A stretch of DNA of 64,000 bases, taken from contig SDOX01000006.1 of the NCBI GenBank assembly GCA_004565275.1, positions 620,001 through 684,000 of the forward strand. The letters run 5' to 3'. This DNA is from Nannochloropsis salina CCMP1776 (Eukaryota > Sar > Eustigmatophyceae > Eustigmatales > Monodopsidaceae). A program made the translations under genes and the position numbers. Shown piece after piece: positions 20,881-30,853 of this stretch (the stretch's first letter is position 1; every line of letters starts with the position of its first letter). The notes beneath the pieces were generated by a model, which saw only the letters and a list, made by a program, of their open reading frames with translations, ran no database searches and was not told where the DNA came from.

Positions 20881-21202
20881 AAGCATGTGCAGAGAGAAAT
20901 GATGGAGATATTCGCAAATGACTTGTGTGGTGCAAGAGCGTGTGTGAATTTTGAACTCGTATGTGCATAAGATAAGCCCTGTGTATAGAAGTCCTGAGGG
21001 GGAGGGTTCATGCTTTTCTTTATATTGTGTTATATACCTATGTACCTGAGTTCAAACAGCTTTTTGTGGTGCACGCGAAAGATGTCTTGCCCGGTCGACA
21101 AAAGTGTCCACAAAACCTGGCAAAAAGAAATTTGACGTAGCTTCACGTCATGCATAAGCCCTTTAATGTTTTTCTTTTTACACATTTACTATGATTGTGT
21201 CC
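20881..21202. other. Convergent spacer between POLQ and RPB8
   Basis: Tail-to-tail spacer with T-rich stretches (around 21013-21030 and 21170-21185) compatible with 3' end formation. No gene was seen. Confidence 0.4.
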
Positions 21203-22453
21203 TCAGGTCGTCCTGGACGTCTTAGTCTTGCGGATGAAGCAGTAAATGGGACTGTCTATGGAAATGCGCGCGACATGTCTGCCCCCGGATAAATTTCGTG
21301 AAATAATAATGGACATGAGTCAATGTCGTTCATGACGAAACCGCTTCCCCTGATTGCTTGAGGACGCTACTAACAGAGCCAGGGAGGCGGGAAAACTTAC
21401 TTTTGGTCACCAGATAGCTTCATTAGTAGCCCACCGAACGAGATCATGATTGCCACCTTGGATTCCTTGCTACCGCCGACAGTGGCCCCGGCCGAGGGCG
21501 CCGACTCGATCTTGAACACCTTGCCGTACGTGACGTACTCGTATTGGTCCATAAGCGTCGACTGAATAGGCGTGGTTCAGATTTAAAGAGTCATGTAAGC
21601 CTTGGTCGCCTGGGCTCCGTCACTGCCAAGACCGTAACCTACCGACATGTCATGCTGGTACTCCTTCGGATCAAGCTTTCCATCGCTGTACGGCGTACTG
21701 TTGGCAAAAAAAGATGCGTTTCATGTCGAGAAGCAATATGAGTCGACTCAGCGAGCACGTAAAGCAAGTCATTTCGACCGTGGCATACGGCATCCTCTGG
21801 GGAGCCTGCCCTGACAAGAACGGGGGACCGTTGGTTGCGAATATCCTACATGCATGACGGGCACGAGGCGCTCACATGCTTCACTTACTGTGCCAACATC
21901 AATGCAATTTCGTCGTCTTGCCTGACTTGATAAATTTCGCTATTTATATCTGTAAAAAGATGTGCGTGACATACATAAGCTCACGTGCCGTGGGTGCGAC
22001 ACACGGAGGACGCATCATGCAATTTTTAGGAAGGCAATCGACAGATTACATCTCTTAGGCCCAATAAGATCGTCTTACCCAGGATGAGGTCCATTTCAAA
22101 CAAAGTACTCCTCCCGACCAGTCGGTCCACTGTAACGAATGTGATGGTGTGCATGAGTTCCACATGCGTAGGTGCGCCTCATCTACTGCGAGATGCCGTG
22201 GCACGACGCCTCGTTTGGATACATATCAAGAGCAACGGCCACACATCGTTCGTAGGGACATGCTTCCAATGATAATAAAAACGCCGAATTGAACAGGTTG
22301 CATGTATGAGACCATATCGTTTGTATCATGCTTTTCTAGCCATTAGCGTGACAGTACTCCCCCATTCACAAATTTTTTACCTCTAGCGAAGCGCTTTTTG
22401 TGCGGATTTAGGCCCGTTATGACAAAAGTGTCATCGAACAGATTGTGCGACAT
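21203..22453 (-). CDS. RPB8: RNA polymerase I/II/III common subunit RPB8 (RPABC3)
   Basis: A shared subunit of all three nuclear RNA polymerases, 154 residues (human 150), recovered as six exons: 22381-22453, 22079-22129, 21748-21796, 21643-21697, 21401-21561 and 21203-21278. Reading phase is consistent at all five junctions. The product follows RPB8 end to end: MSHNLFDDTFVITGLNPHKK (human LFEDIFDVKDIDPEGKK), RLVGRSTLFEMDLIL, DLLYVLADTPYSDGKLDP (human VIASTLYEDGTLDD), QYEYVTYGKVFKIE (human QFEYVMYGKVYRIE), ISFGGLLMKLSGD (human VSYGGLLMRLQGD) and ISIDSPIYCFIRK (human FEVDSRVYLLMKK). The donor of exon 3 (GA|gtcgac) is weak, so that boundary is the least sure. The stretch between LIL and the VLAD strand is shorter than in human. 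It diverges from the DGQHR gene. Confidence 0.92.
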
Positions 22454-23004
22454 GGTTTTCCCCCGCAAGTGTTGAGATATACGAGGATACCTGACCTTCC
22501 AGCCTGCTTCCAAAGGCGGATATCGCAATAAGTGTGACCGCCGGGTCTCGAAGCGAGGTCCGTCACTGCGGTCCAATATCGCTCTTCTCTGGCTCTTCTC
22601 TGGAAGACGAAGGCCTATAAATGACAATGAAATATAATGAGTAAATGTCCCATGTGCTGCGAAGACATTCTCGTGGAGTGCGCGGCCGTGGTCTTGCACT
22701 GAGAGCGTCGATTGCGCCAAAGGAGGGAAAGAACACTGTCGCCAGCTCGCCCGTCTGGCTTTGGCAGGCCGCATGCAGAGGTTTCGACGCGGACAGCATG
22801 AGTGGGGGGCGATTTAAGGGGACGTGCGGCGTAGAGACTGTGCTTGGTGTCTTTCTTTCGTCGTCGCGGTCCTTTTAGGGTGCTGAGGACCGGATAGTGA
22901 TGATTTCTAAACGCGCCGGGCGCAACGGAACACTCTCTGAGGATGATCGCCTACTCTCTTTTTCTGCGCTTTATCACAGGTGAACAAATCAGGAAACAAG
23001 AAAA
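22454..23004. other. Divergent intergenic region between RPB8 and the DGQHR gene
   Basis: About 550 bases holding both upstream regions. Minus-strand frames extending upstream from the RPB8 start (to 22774) and a plus-strand frame at 22645-22878 show no conserved content. No regulatory motif is claimed. Confidence 0.4.
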
Positions 23005-24196
23005 ATGATGGCGCGTACATGCGGTTACCAGCTCGTAGCCATGGTCATTTTTCTTCGGACTTGCGTGGCTTTCGTGCCTTCCTCGTCCGCTCTGCCTCCA
23101 TCTCCTACCCTCTTCTCCCGCTCGACCCGGCTCTCGGTGGGAAATGTGAACGTGGACTTCTACCCCGGCCTACGAGGCCTGTTTGACATGGGCAACATTA
23201 TTCTGGAAGAAGTGCGTGCAGGCGGCAAAGAGGCCGAGCAGGAGATGGCTGAGATGGCGGGCTGGGTCAAAGATAAAGTAGGAGTGAAGCAGCAAGTGGT
23301 GCAGCAGAGCCCTGTGATCTTGCACCCTGTGTTTGGGGAGCTTGTGAAGGACCTCACCTACAAAAAAATCTATTGCACGAGTGTTCAAAAGCTTGCTTCC
23401 ATCCCGATCTGGGAACAGCAGCGCATTTACCGGGCGGAACGAGCGCAGCTTCTAGCGAACGACATCAAAGCCAAGCTGCAGGAAGGGAAAGCGCTGACCT
23501 TACCGGGGTCCTTGACCGTCTACGAGATGGGGGAGGAGATTGGACTGCTGGACGGACAGCACCGTCTGGGAGCGCTGAAGTTCTTGATGGATTCGGGCGT
23601 GCTTATTCCCGAGGCGCACCTGATATTGGTAGAAGTCTTCCCCGTCAAAGCGCAAGAGGATGTAAAGCGCCTCTTCACGGAGATCAACACCGCGCAGGTA
23701 AGACCCTCTTCATGTGCCGCCAAATAGCACACATCTATTCTACCGAGCTTTCAAGCTGGAAGAGGTCGCTGAGACCCGGCATTGATCTAAAATCCGTGTA
23801 TCCAACCCCATCCAGCCTGTGTCCATTATCGACATGCCCGATATGGCCGACGCCTCGGAGAAGGAGATCATCACGCAGACCGCCGAACTCCTGCGGATCG
23901 AGTTCTCAGAAATGTTCAAGCCGAGCGTCAACTGTCGCCTTCCCCACGTGAACGTCGACGTCCTCCGCGACGGCCTCTTCAAGAGCAATGTGGTCGGCCG
24001 CACGGGGACCGGGAATGCCCAGCAGCTCCTGGAGTGGGTCAAGGCCAAGAACGACCTGTTGGCGGCACGGGACGACGCGGCCTGGCTGCGGGCCTATAAG
24101 GGGAGGAAGCCGGAAGCGGTTGAAAAGGCGGTCTTGAAGGCGCGAGACAACCATTTCTTCTTAGGGATGGAGCCCAACTGGATGGATGTAGAGTAG
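23005..24196 (+). CDS. Plastid-targeted protein with a DGQHR motif (ParB/DndB-like)
   Basis: Two exons, 23005-23697 and 23816-24196 (GCGCAG|gtaaga, atccag|CCT, phase 0), give 357 residues. Residues 8-22 form a hydrophobic signal (LVAMVIFLRTCVAF) with an A-F cleavage site followed by VPSSSALPPS, the heterokont plastid presequence signature. A linker and an amphipathic region follow. Near residues 183-187 the motif DGQHR, in GLLDGQHRLGALKFL, matches the DGQHR signature of DndB-type and related ParB/Srx-fold proteins. The preceding LTVYEMGEEI and following HLILVEVFPVKAQEDVKRLFTEIN fit that fold: 'DGQHR, then a V-strand, then LFxxIN'. In bacteria such proteins act in DNA phosphorothioation regulation or as ParB-like nucleotide-binding proteins. 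The role in an algal plastid is unknown. The C-terminal 120 residues are helical with no recognised domain. Confidence 0.75.
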
Positions 24197-24613
24197 AAAG
24201 GGGGCGGGGGGGGGGGGCATGCCAGCCGTGGAGGCGAGGCCAGCGGGGGCGACGAGAGGGTGTGATTAGGCCCCCGCCGGAACTATTTAATTCTGAACAT
24301 GTCAGACCTGCGCATGTCTTGATGGATGTTTGCGCCCTCGTTTCATCCGTTTCCCATCAGGCGGCCGGGGCGAGCAGCCCTGTGTTTATAAATTGCATCA
24401 TTGGAGCTGAGCGTACAAAGCAACAGAGAAGAATGCCTCGAGGAAAGATTGCTGGAGCGTAGAGCTCCATGACACATTGGTTACTTTCGTGCTTGCGAGC
24501 TTCCGACCCTCAGCCTGCCCCTTCCTGGACCCTACCGTCCTCCTCTCAGCCGCTGGAGTGATCGTGCTCGGGAGCTGCGATTGCTTTCATCTCTCCTCCC
24601 CCCCCCGCCCCCT
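24197..24613. other. Convergent spacer with a 12-base G run
   Basis: Between the DGQHR gene and AP-3 delta 3' ends. An uninterrupted G run lies at 24206-24217 within a G-rich segment 24199-24217. Nothing else was recognised. Confidence 0.5.
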
Positions 24614-27600
24614 TCACAATATACACAGGGCCTCTCCCTCCCGAGCCAGGGACGCCGCCAGCTCGGGAAGGTCTGACTTGATCGCGACCTCCACCTCCCG
24701 CCCCCCGCCCGCAAATTTGGCCAGGAGCGCCACGTGGTGCTCCGGGCGCCCTGGTCCCCCCGCCACCGCGTACATGGCAGCCGCGGCCGGCGGAGTCGAC
24801 TCCACTACTTGCGCTTGGAAAAACGTGGACAGATGCTGCACAGCCAACTCGAAGGCGTGCCCTTTCTCGTCCCTCTTCTTTCGCTTCGACAAGGGCAGGC
24901 GGACGTTGGCCTCCTGCCAATGCACATCTCCCCGCGACAGGAGCGACATGAACTCGGAGGGCGAGACGCGCCCTGGACGCAGGAAGGCGCCGGCCGCTAG
25001 TAGCAAAGTCCCCGCCTGAGTGACGGTACGCGTCGGGCTGGCAGGGACAAACAGGTCACCCTCGCTCTCGGTCGCTGCCTTGTAGCTTACTTTCACGGGG
25101 ATGGGGCGCGTGAAGGTGGGCAGGGCGCAGGAAAGGCGGAGCTTGAGGGAGGCCTTGGCCGCCCCCCCCCCCGCCAGGGCCCCCACCACCACGCCCACCG
25201 TGGCCCCCGACGAGGGAAGGAGGGAAGTGACCCCTTCCGGGAGGTCGGTGAGGGTGAGCTGCAGGTCGTGGACGGCCAGGGGCGCCGAGGAAGAGGGAGG
25301 GGCGGGCGCCTTGAATCGGAAATGGAGCGTGACCAGCTGGTGCGAGGGATCCGGAGTCAGGCTGTACTCGACTCGGAGCCCCTTCGTTCTCAGCAGTGGC
25401 AAGCGCAACCCTCCATAGCTCCCTGGCGCTCCTCCGCCGCTCTCTGCGCTTCCGCTGCCTCCTTTGCCCTGGTTCGAATCCATGTCCGGCACTGGAACAG
25501 TCGCCCTCTCGCGGGCCTTCCGCATCCGCCGGCGGCCCTCGCCGGGCGCCGCCGATGCTGCCTGCTTCCCTCCCTCTCCCGGCTCCGCCCGGTGCGTGCT
25601 TTCCTCCACCGAAACCCGCCCCGCTCCATTTCTGTCCGCCTCCGGCCCCGAGCTCGCCAGGGCCATGAAGGATTCATCTGGCGGCAGGCGGGCGGCCCCC
25701 GGCTGAGCCGGAGCGAGGTCAAAGCGGAGGAGGTCCAGGACGTCTGACTTGAGGCGTCGTGTCTCGCTATCGGTTCCTGCCTCCAGCAGGGACGAGGAGA
25801 CGAGGGAGGGAGGGGCGCCGGCGTCGGTATCCCCCAATTCAATCAAGGGCAACGCCGAATCCTCCTCCTGCGCGTCCGGTCTCCCGGCCTCAGGCCCCTT
25901 CCTCCGCCGCCTCCTCGAGGAGGACGCCCTCTCGCCCCGCTTCTCCTCGCTCTTTCCCTCCTTCTTCTTCTTTTGCTTCTTCCTACCCTCCCCGCGCGTC
26001 GCCGGGCCACCTCCCCCTTTCCCTCCTCCCGCCTCCGCCACAGGCGCGACTCGGTGCTCCATCCGCGGCATGGCCTCGTGCGGCCCCAAGGGGCGGGTGA
26101 TATCTACGTCCTTCAAGTCCATCTTCTCCTCCTCCACCTCCCCCGCCCTGGCCCCCGCCCCCCCGCCCCGCCCTCTCCGCGTACCCGCCCCATCCGAGTC
26201 GCTCTCCACCGCCCCTTCCGGCATGACTTCCTCGCGCAGGACCGCCACGCCGCCTGAGAGGCTGCCCGAGGAGTCGGATACCCGTCCACGTCGATGCCCG
26301 CCCTTCTTCCCCTTCCCTCCCCCTTTCCCCTTCCTCTCCCCGCGCCGCCGCCCCCGACCGTCCACGTCTACCGCAGTCAGGTGGAACGACGGCCGCACTA
26401 CCTCCTCCCCCTCTGCCTCCTCCTCCCGCGCTTGGCCTGAGGAGGCCGCCAGGTAGAAAGGGGTGGAGCGCCAGGGCTGCCGCGACACGTTCCCGGGCTG
26501 GTAGGACGGAGAGACTGCCTCTTCGTATCCCTCCCCCCCCCCCGGGCGGCGCGGGGTCCCAAACGCAGCCTCCAAGTCCTCGAAACCCTGGCCCGGCCCC
26601 TCGTCCACGGTCTCCGCCGCCACGAAGATGTTCGTGAAGGTGACCTTGGCCAGATCGGGGTCGCGGGGAAAGCCCCCCTGGAATTCCTCCAGCTCCGCCA
26701 GGGCCGCTGGCTTGATGGGGGCGCTCAGGTCGAGCCCTGGGGGCATGGGCACTTTCCTCTGGGCCTTGGGGTTGACAGGCTGGAGCTGCTCCCTAAAGAG
26801 CGCCTCGAGCATCCCTCGGTTCAGGCGCATGGCCCGCACCCCCTGCGCGACGCCGCTCCCCCCGTTGCTCGGGGAATCCCCCGACACCGGCCCGTCGCCG
26901 CCCGCCTGGCCCATGTCCATCTGCAGGAGGTCCTCTGCAACCACCTTCTGCCCACGTTCCTGCTTTCCTTCCTGCCCCTCGCCTCCGCCCTCTCCCTCTC
27001 CTTCCCTCCTCTCTGCCGGCTTCGGCCATATGCCCAAGCTGGCGAGAAGGTTGCGCATGGTCGCCGCGCGCTCCTGCACCTCGATGTGGATCGACTGCAG
27101 GAAAACGGAGAGGCGGGCCCGCAAGATCAGGAGCAGGCCCTCCAAGCCCGCGTCGTCCGGGACATGCCGGGGGGCCGCGGCCACCACCTTCAAGGCGCTC
27201 TGCATATACACGACCTGCACGTCCTCCGGGAGGTTCGTCACTCTCGGGTCCAGGTAGGCGGCCAGGACCTGGGCGAAGACAGGCGCCGCGCTGGGCTGGG
27301 CGCTCGTCTCCATCAGTCCCGGACCGGCAGCTTGCTTTCCCTCCCCCTCGCCCTCCTCCTCCTCTTCCTCGCCCCCTTCCTCCCGACCTTGCCCAGGCAA
27401 CTGATCTGCGTACTCGCCGATGATCCAGCCGGCCGCGTAGAGGACGTGCGCCATGGTCGCTTGGCTCTGTCCGAGGAAGAGGTCGCTGGAATCCCGGAGC
27501 AGGCCCAGCATGCAGCGGACCGCGTACCCCCGCACAACCTCCGCGCGCACCGACACGTCGATGAGCTGGGCGGCCACCAGGGGGCCGTGCACGGGGCCCT

Positions 27601-28981
27601 GGACGTAAGCCAGGTCCACCAGGACGGAGAGGTACCAGGACACGTCGGAGAGGTAGGCGTACCGGTCGCGCGAGCACATGAAGAGGATCTTCCGCACGAT
27701 CTCGTCCCGGTAGGGCCCCTCGGCCAGGAGCACGTGCTGCATGAGCTTGTGCACCAGCTCCGTCAAATTCCTCCGAGTCACCATGCCAGTCAGCAGCTCT
27801 AGGGCCCGCATGCGGATCGTCACGTCGTCGTCCGAGAGGCAGAGGAGGACAAGTTCCTTGTGCTCGACCACGGCGCGCGGGAAGGACTTCATCAGGTTCA
27901 CAAAACCCACCAGCCCCAGGTACTTCAAATTTTGGTCAGGGTCCTCCACAAACTGTCGCAGATGGTCCGCGCACAGAGCCACCACGGCCTGCAAGTTTCG
28001 TCCGCCCTCGGCGCTCTCCCCGGGCTTGCGGGCGTAAGGGAGGGCAAGCGTGACGGTGTGGATGCACTCGTAGAGGAGGGACTTGGCGGCCGTGTTCTGG
28101 ATGATCGTAGCCAAGGGCTCCAGGAGCTTCCGGGCCAGGCGCGGCTCCTCCGAGACGAGGGAGCCCAGGAGCTTGACCACCTTGATGAGCATCCAGTTGT
28201 TGCTTGAGGTGGTGAGGAGGCGGAAAAACTTGGGGGCGAGGGCCAAATAGTTGGTGGGGTTCTTGTTCGCCAGCTCGCAGATGACATTGACCGCGCAGGA
28301 CACCACGGCACTCTCGGCGTCGTCGAGCTTGTCCTTGAGCCGTTCGAAAGTGAGCCGAAGGGCCTGTGGGTAGCGTAGGTAGAGCTTGTACAGGGAGAGG
28401 ACCGCTTTTTTGCGGACGTAGGGCTTGGAGTGCGCGATCAGGCTCACCACGTCTCCGATCAGGTCTCTGGCCAGGTCCCGGGTGACGATGTTGGCAAGGC
28501 AGTTGATTGCCAGGCCCACCTCGTACTGGTTGGGCGACTGGAACTCTTTTTTGAGGAGGTTGGTGGTGAGGAGGACGACGTCCGTGGCGGCGGTGAACGT
28601 CTGACAAGCCGCCAAGCACCCGATGCGCTTATGCGCGAATCGCGGCGAGGACATGACCTCCACCACGGCAAAAGAGGCCCAGGACATGTCGTAGCCCATC
28701 ATTTGGAGGTATGTGAGTTTGCGGACCGCCTGTTGCATGTTCGAGGGGTGAGGGCGGGGATCAAATTTTCCATCGCGTTGGCCAGAAATTCACCCGAAAT
28801 TATGCAGATTTGACCGTACCCGCTTATTGTCCTCCCCTCTACGTACCTGAGCCTTCACGAAGGGGTCGACGCTCCGAAGTTCCACCTTAATCTCCTGGAT
28901 GGACTGGGAGATGAAGACCGTGGGGTCCCGCTTGTGGCTGCGAATGCCCTTGACTAGGTCTTGGAGCGATTTTTCAAACAT
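24614..28981 (-). CDS. AP3D1: AP-3 adaptor complex subunit delta
   Basis: The large subunit of the AP-3 coat, which sorts cargo from Golgi/endosomes to lysosome- or vacuole-like organelles. Two exons, 28847-28981 and 24614-28729 (CTCAG|gtacgt, caacag|GCG, phase 0), give 1,416 residues. The start MFEKSLQDLVKGIRSHKRDP matches human RMFDKNLQDLVRGIRNHKED. The junction restores FVKAQ-AVRKLTYLQMMGYDMSW (human VCKLTYLQMLGYDISW). The adaptin N-terminal superhelix (residues about 35-590) contains FAHKRIGCLAA, RDLARDLIGDVV, KPYVRKKAVLSLYKLYLRYP, AVNVICELANKNP, NNWMLIKVVKLLGSL and DQNLKYLGLV. Residues about 620-1,150 are disordered and G/S/E/K-rich with KKQKKKK runs. The last 250 residues hold an appendage-like beta region (YSLTPDPSHQLVTLHFRF). 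The GC-rich linker generates many antisense open frames. Confidence 0.96.
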
Positions 28982-29494
28982 TGCGATTGAAGGATGAAGA
29001 CGGGACAGCGGCAGCACCGCCCACACTCACAGGCACACGTGCTTCCAGGCGCAAGATAGGGCGCTGTGTTGAGAAAGGTAATAAACTACTCAGCCGTGAT
29101 GCTGAACAAATGCGACTGAACTAACCTCCGAACCCCATCGAACGAGGGAACGCAAGCTGCAGTAGTCCGGACACCAAGAAACTGAACCCTTCCTTCATTT
29201 ACCTGACCAGTCGATATCTACACGCGCCTGTGCGTGCCCCCTTTCTGTGTGTGTGAGGCGTGATGGGAGAATGAGGGGGGGGTCCAAGTTCCGGCCTTCA
29301 GTCATATCAGCGATCACGAGCATCCAGCCCGGGAAGTGTCTGGCCTTCTTATTCGGAGACTCACCACCTCGATCGATACCTGAACATGTTAGGATGGACA
29401 CATACAGGAGCTCACTGAGCGTGCACCGGGGGATTGCGGGAATTGACGGGCGCACGAGTCCGACAAGAACTTAAGCAGCACGCGGTCGACAGGG
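28982..29494. other. Divergent intergenic region between AP-3 delta and the RING gene
   Basis: About 510 bases containing both upstream regions. Short frames on either strand have no recognisable content. Confidence 0.4.
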
Positions 29495-30574
29495 ATGGTA
29501 CAACTCCAGCCCCCCTTGGGCCGCGGCAGGCGGAGACGTCCCGCTCCTGGTGAAACCCTGGTTCCACGAGGCTTTGAGCAGGTAACGTGCACGCGCTGTG
29601 AAACTCGCCTTCCTTGTGAGGTTTATGGCGGAGCTTTCCCCTTCTGCCACGAGCTTGACCTCGGGCCCGCACAAGGCATCTCAGGCCTCGTGCGGGCTGA
29701 TCTGACGCTCCATCACCCCCAACCAAACTTTAATCAGGTTGCACATCCCCTTTTCCTCGTCCGCCGCGAACCCCTGCCTGCGGACAAGCGGCCTACGAAA
29801 ATGAGCTTCGCCCCATTTGAAGCGGCTGATGAGGCTCTTCTTCCCCGTGCGCCCGCGGAGGGAGCATCCCGAAGACCGCCAGAACGACACCAGGAGGATG
29901 CAATATCGCACCAAGGCGCTACCTCACAGTGTTACGGAGTGTCCTGTAAATCTATAGGCCCACAGCGTGGGGTTAAACGCGACGCCGGGCCCTCAGATAG
30001 GGAGGAAAAGGCTGAGGACGTGGACACCACCTGTGCTGTGTGTCTGGAGGAATATGAGGACCCCGTGGTCGTGGCCACGGCCCACTGCACCCACACTTTC
30101 TGCAAGAAGTGCATAACCTCTTGGCTGTCCCTGACCCGGCCCTCGGCGCAATGCCCCTCCTGCCCCCTCTGCAAGCGCCCTGTTACCTGGCTGCTCAGCC
30201 TCTCCGCATCCTCCCCGCCCGTCCCTCCCTTTCGCTACGTGCTTCTGGCCGTGGGCCCTGACATGGAGCTCCTGGAACGGCAACCCTGGCCGTCTCCTGC
30301 GCTCCTGCAGGCGTCTCGTCAAAAGCAACTGGATCTCTTCGAGGCGCGGGAGCGCATGCGCCGGGGGCGCGAGGGTGAGACGGGGCGCGGGGAGCAGGAA
30401 AAGGGCACGAAGTCTGAAAAGAGGTCGAAAGTCGACCCTGGATCTGGACGGGGAGTGAAAAGGAGGTACGAGCCCGGCACGAATGTGGGGCGTGGCGGCA
30501 ATCTGAGCGAGTCTCTGCGCGAGGAGCTGCACCGAGTGAATCGAGAAATAGAGGGGTTGAGGCGGCGGATGTGA
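29495..30574 (+). CDS. RING-finger (C3HC4) protein, probable E3 ubiquitin ligase
   Basis: 359 residues from ATG 29495. A later in-frame ATG at 29801 sits in a better context (gaaaATGAG), would give 257 residues, and may be the true start. The first 100 residues have no recognised fold and include a possible splice donor (GAGCAG|gtaacg near 29582). The RING domain spans about residues 178-230: CAVC (180, 183), CTHTFCKKC (198, 200, 203, 206) and CPLC (223, 226), with the usual PVVVATAHCTHTFC core and a Trp in ITSWLS. The C-terminal 100 residues are highly charged and basic (ERMRRGREG, KRRYEPG) and end in a short helix LREELHRVNREIEGLRRRM. RING domains recruit E2-ubiquitin; the substrate is unknown. 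The stop codon lies inside a locally duplicated segment. Confidence 0.78.
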   Translation: MVQLQPPLGRGRRRRPAPGETLVPRGFEQVTCTRCETRLPCEVYGGAFPFCHELDLGPAQGISGLVRADLTLHHPQPNFNQVAHPLFLVRREPLPADKRPTKMSFAPFEAADEALLPRAPAEGASRRPPERHQEDAISHQGATSQCYGVSCKSIGPQRGVKRDAGPSDREEKAEDVDTTCAVCLEEYEDPVVVATAHCTHTFCKKCITSWLSLTRPSAQCPSCPLCKRPVTWLLSLSASSPPVPPFRYVLLAVGPDMELLERQPWPSPALLQASRQKQLDLFEARERMRRGREGETGRGEQEKGTKSEKRSKVDPGSGRGVKRRYEPGTNVGRGGNLSESLREELHRVNREIEGLRRRM

Positions 30575-30750
30575 GGGAGAGAACGCGTCTAATGTCCGGT
30601 AATAAACAATACAAAGACATCATCCTCATTGTGTATAGGCTAGACGTCTATGGTATGCAGCGAGGTTGAGGCGGCGGATGGGAGGGAGGGACAAGGCCCG
30701 GTGTCCGGTAACAACCAATGCACAGGCAGTCCTTGCATCGTGTACAGGCT
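30555..30750 (+). repeat. Imperfect tandem duplication spanning the RING gene stop codon and 3' UTR
   Basis: Copy 1 is about 30555-30641 and copy 2 about 30664-30750, a period of 109 bases. Shared blocks are GGTTGAGGCGGCGGATG, a GAGGGAG stretch, TGTCCGGTAA, and GTGTAnAGGCT at the end. Copies differ by scattered substitutions, so the duplication is not recent. Copy 1 includes the last codons and stop of the RING gene; copy 2 is untranslated. Confidence 0.75.
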
Positions 30751-30853
30751 GACCTCACTCAACGAAAGAAATGATACAACTCGAACGAAAGCTGGCGGGT
30801 ATCTCGTTCTCGCCACAATAGCCCCTTTGCTTCCCCTTGCCCTCCCTTGACGC

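Noticed and set aside
24546-27802. Several long plus- and minus-strand open frames inside AP-3 delta
   Set aside because: GC-rich disordered linker lacks stop codons in other frames; products are Pro/Arg/Gly-rich without domains.
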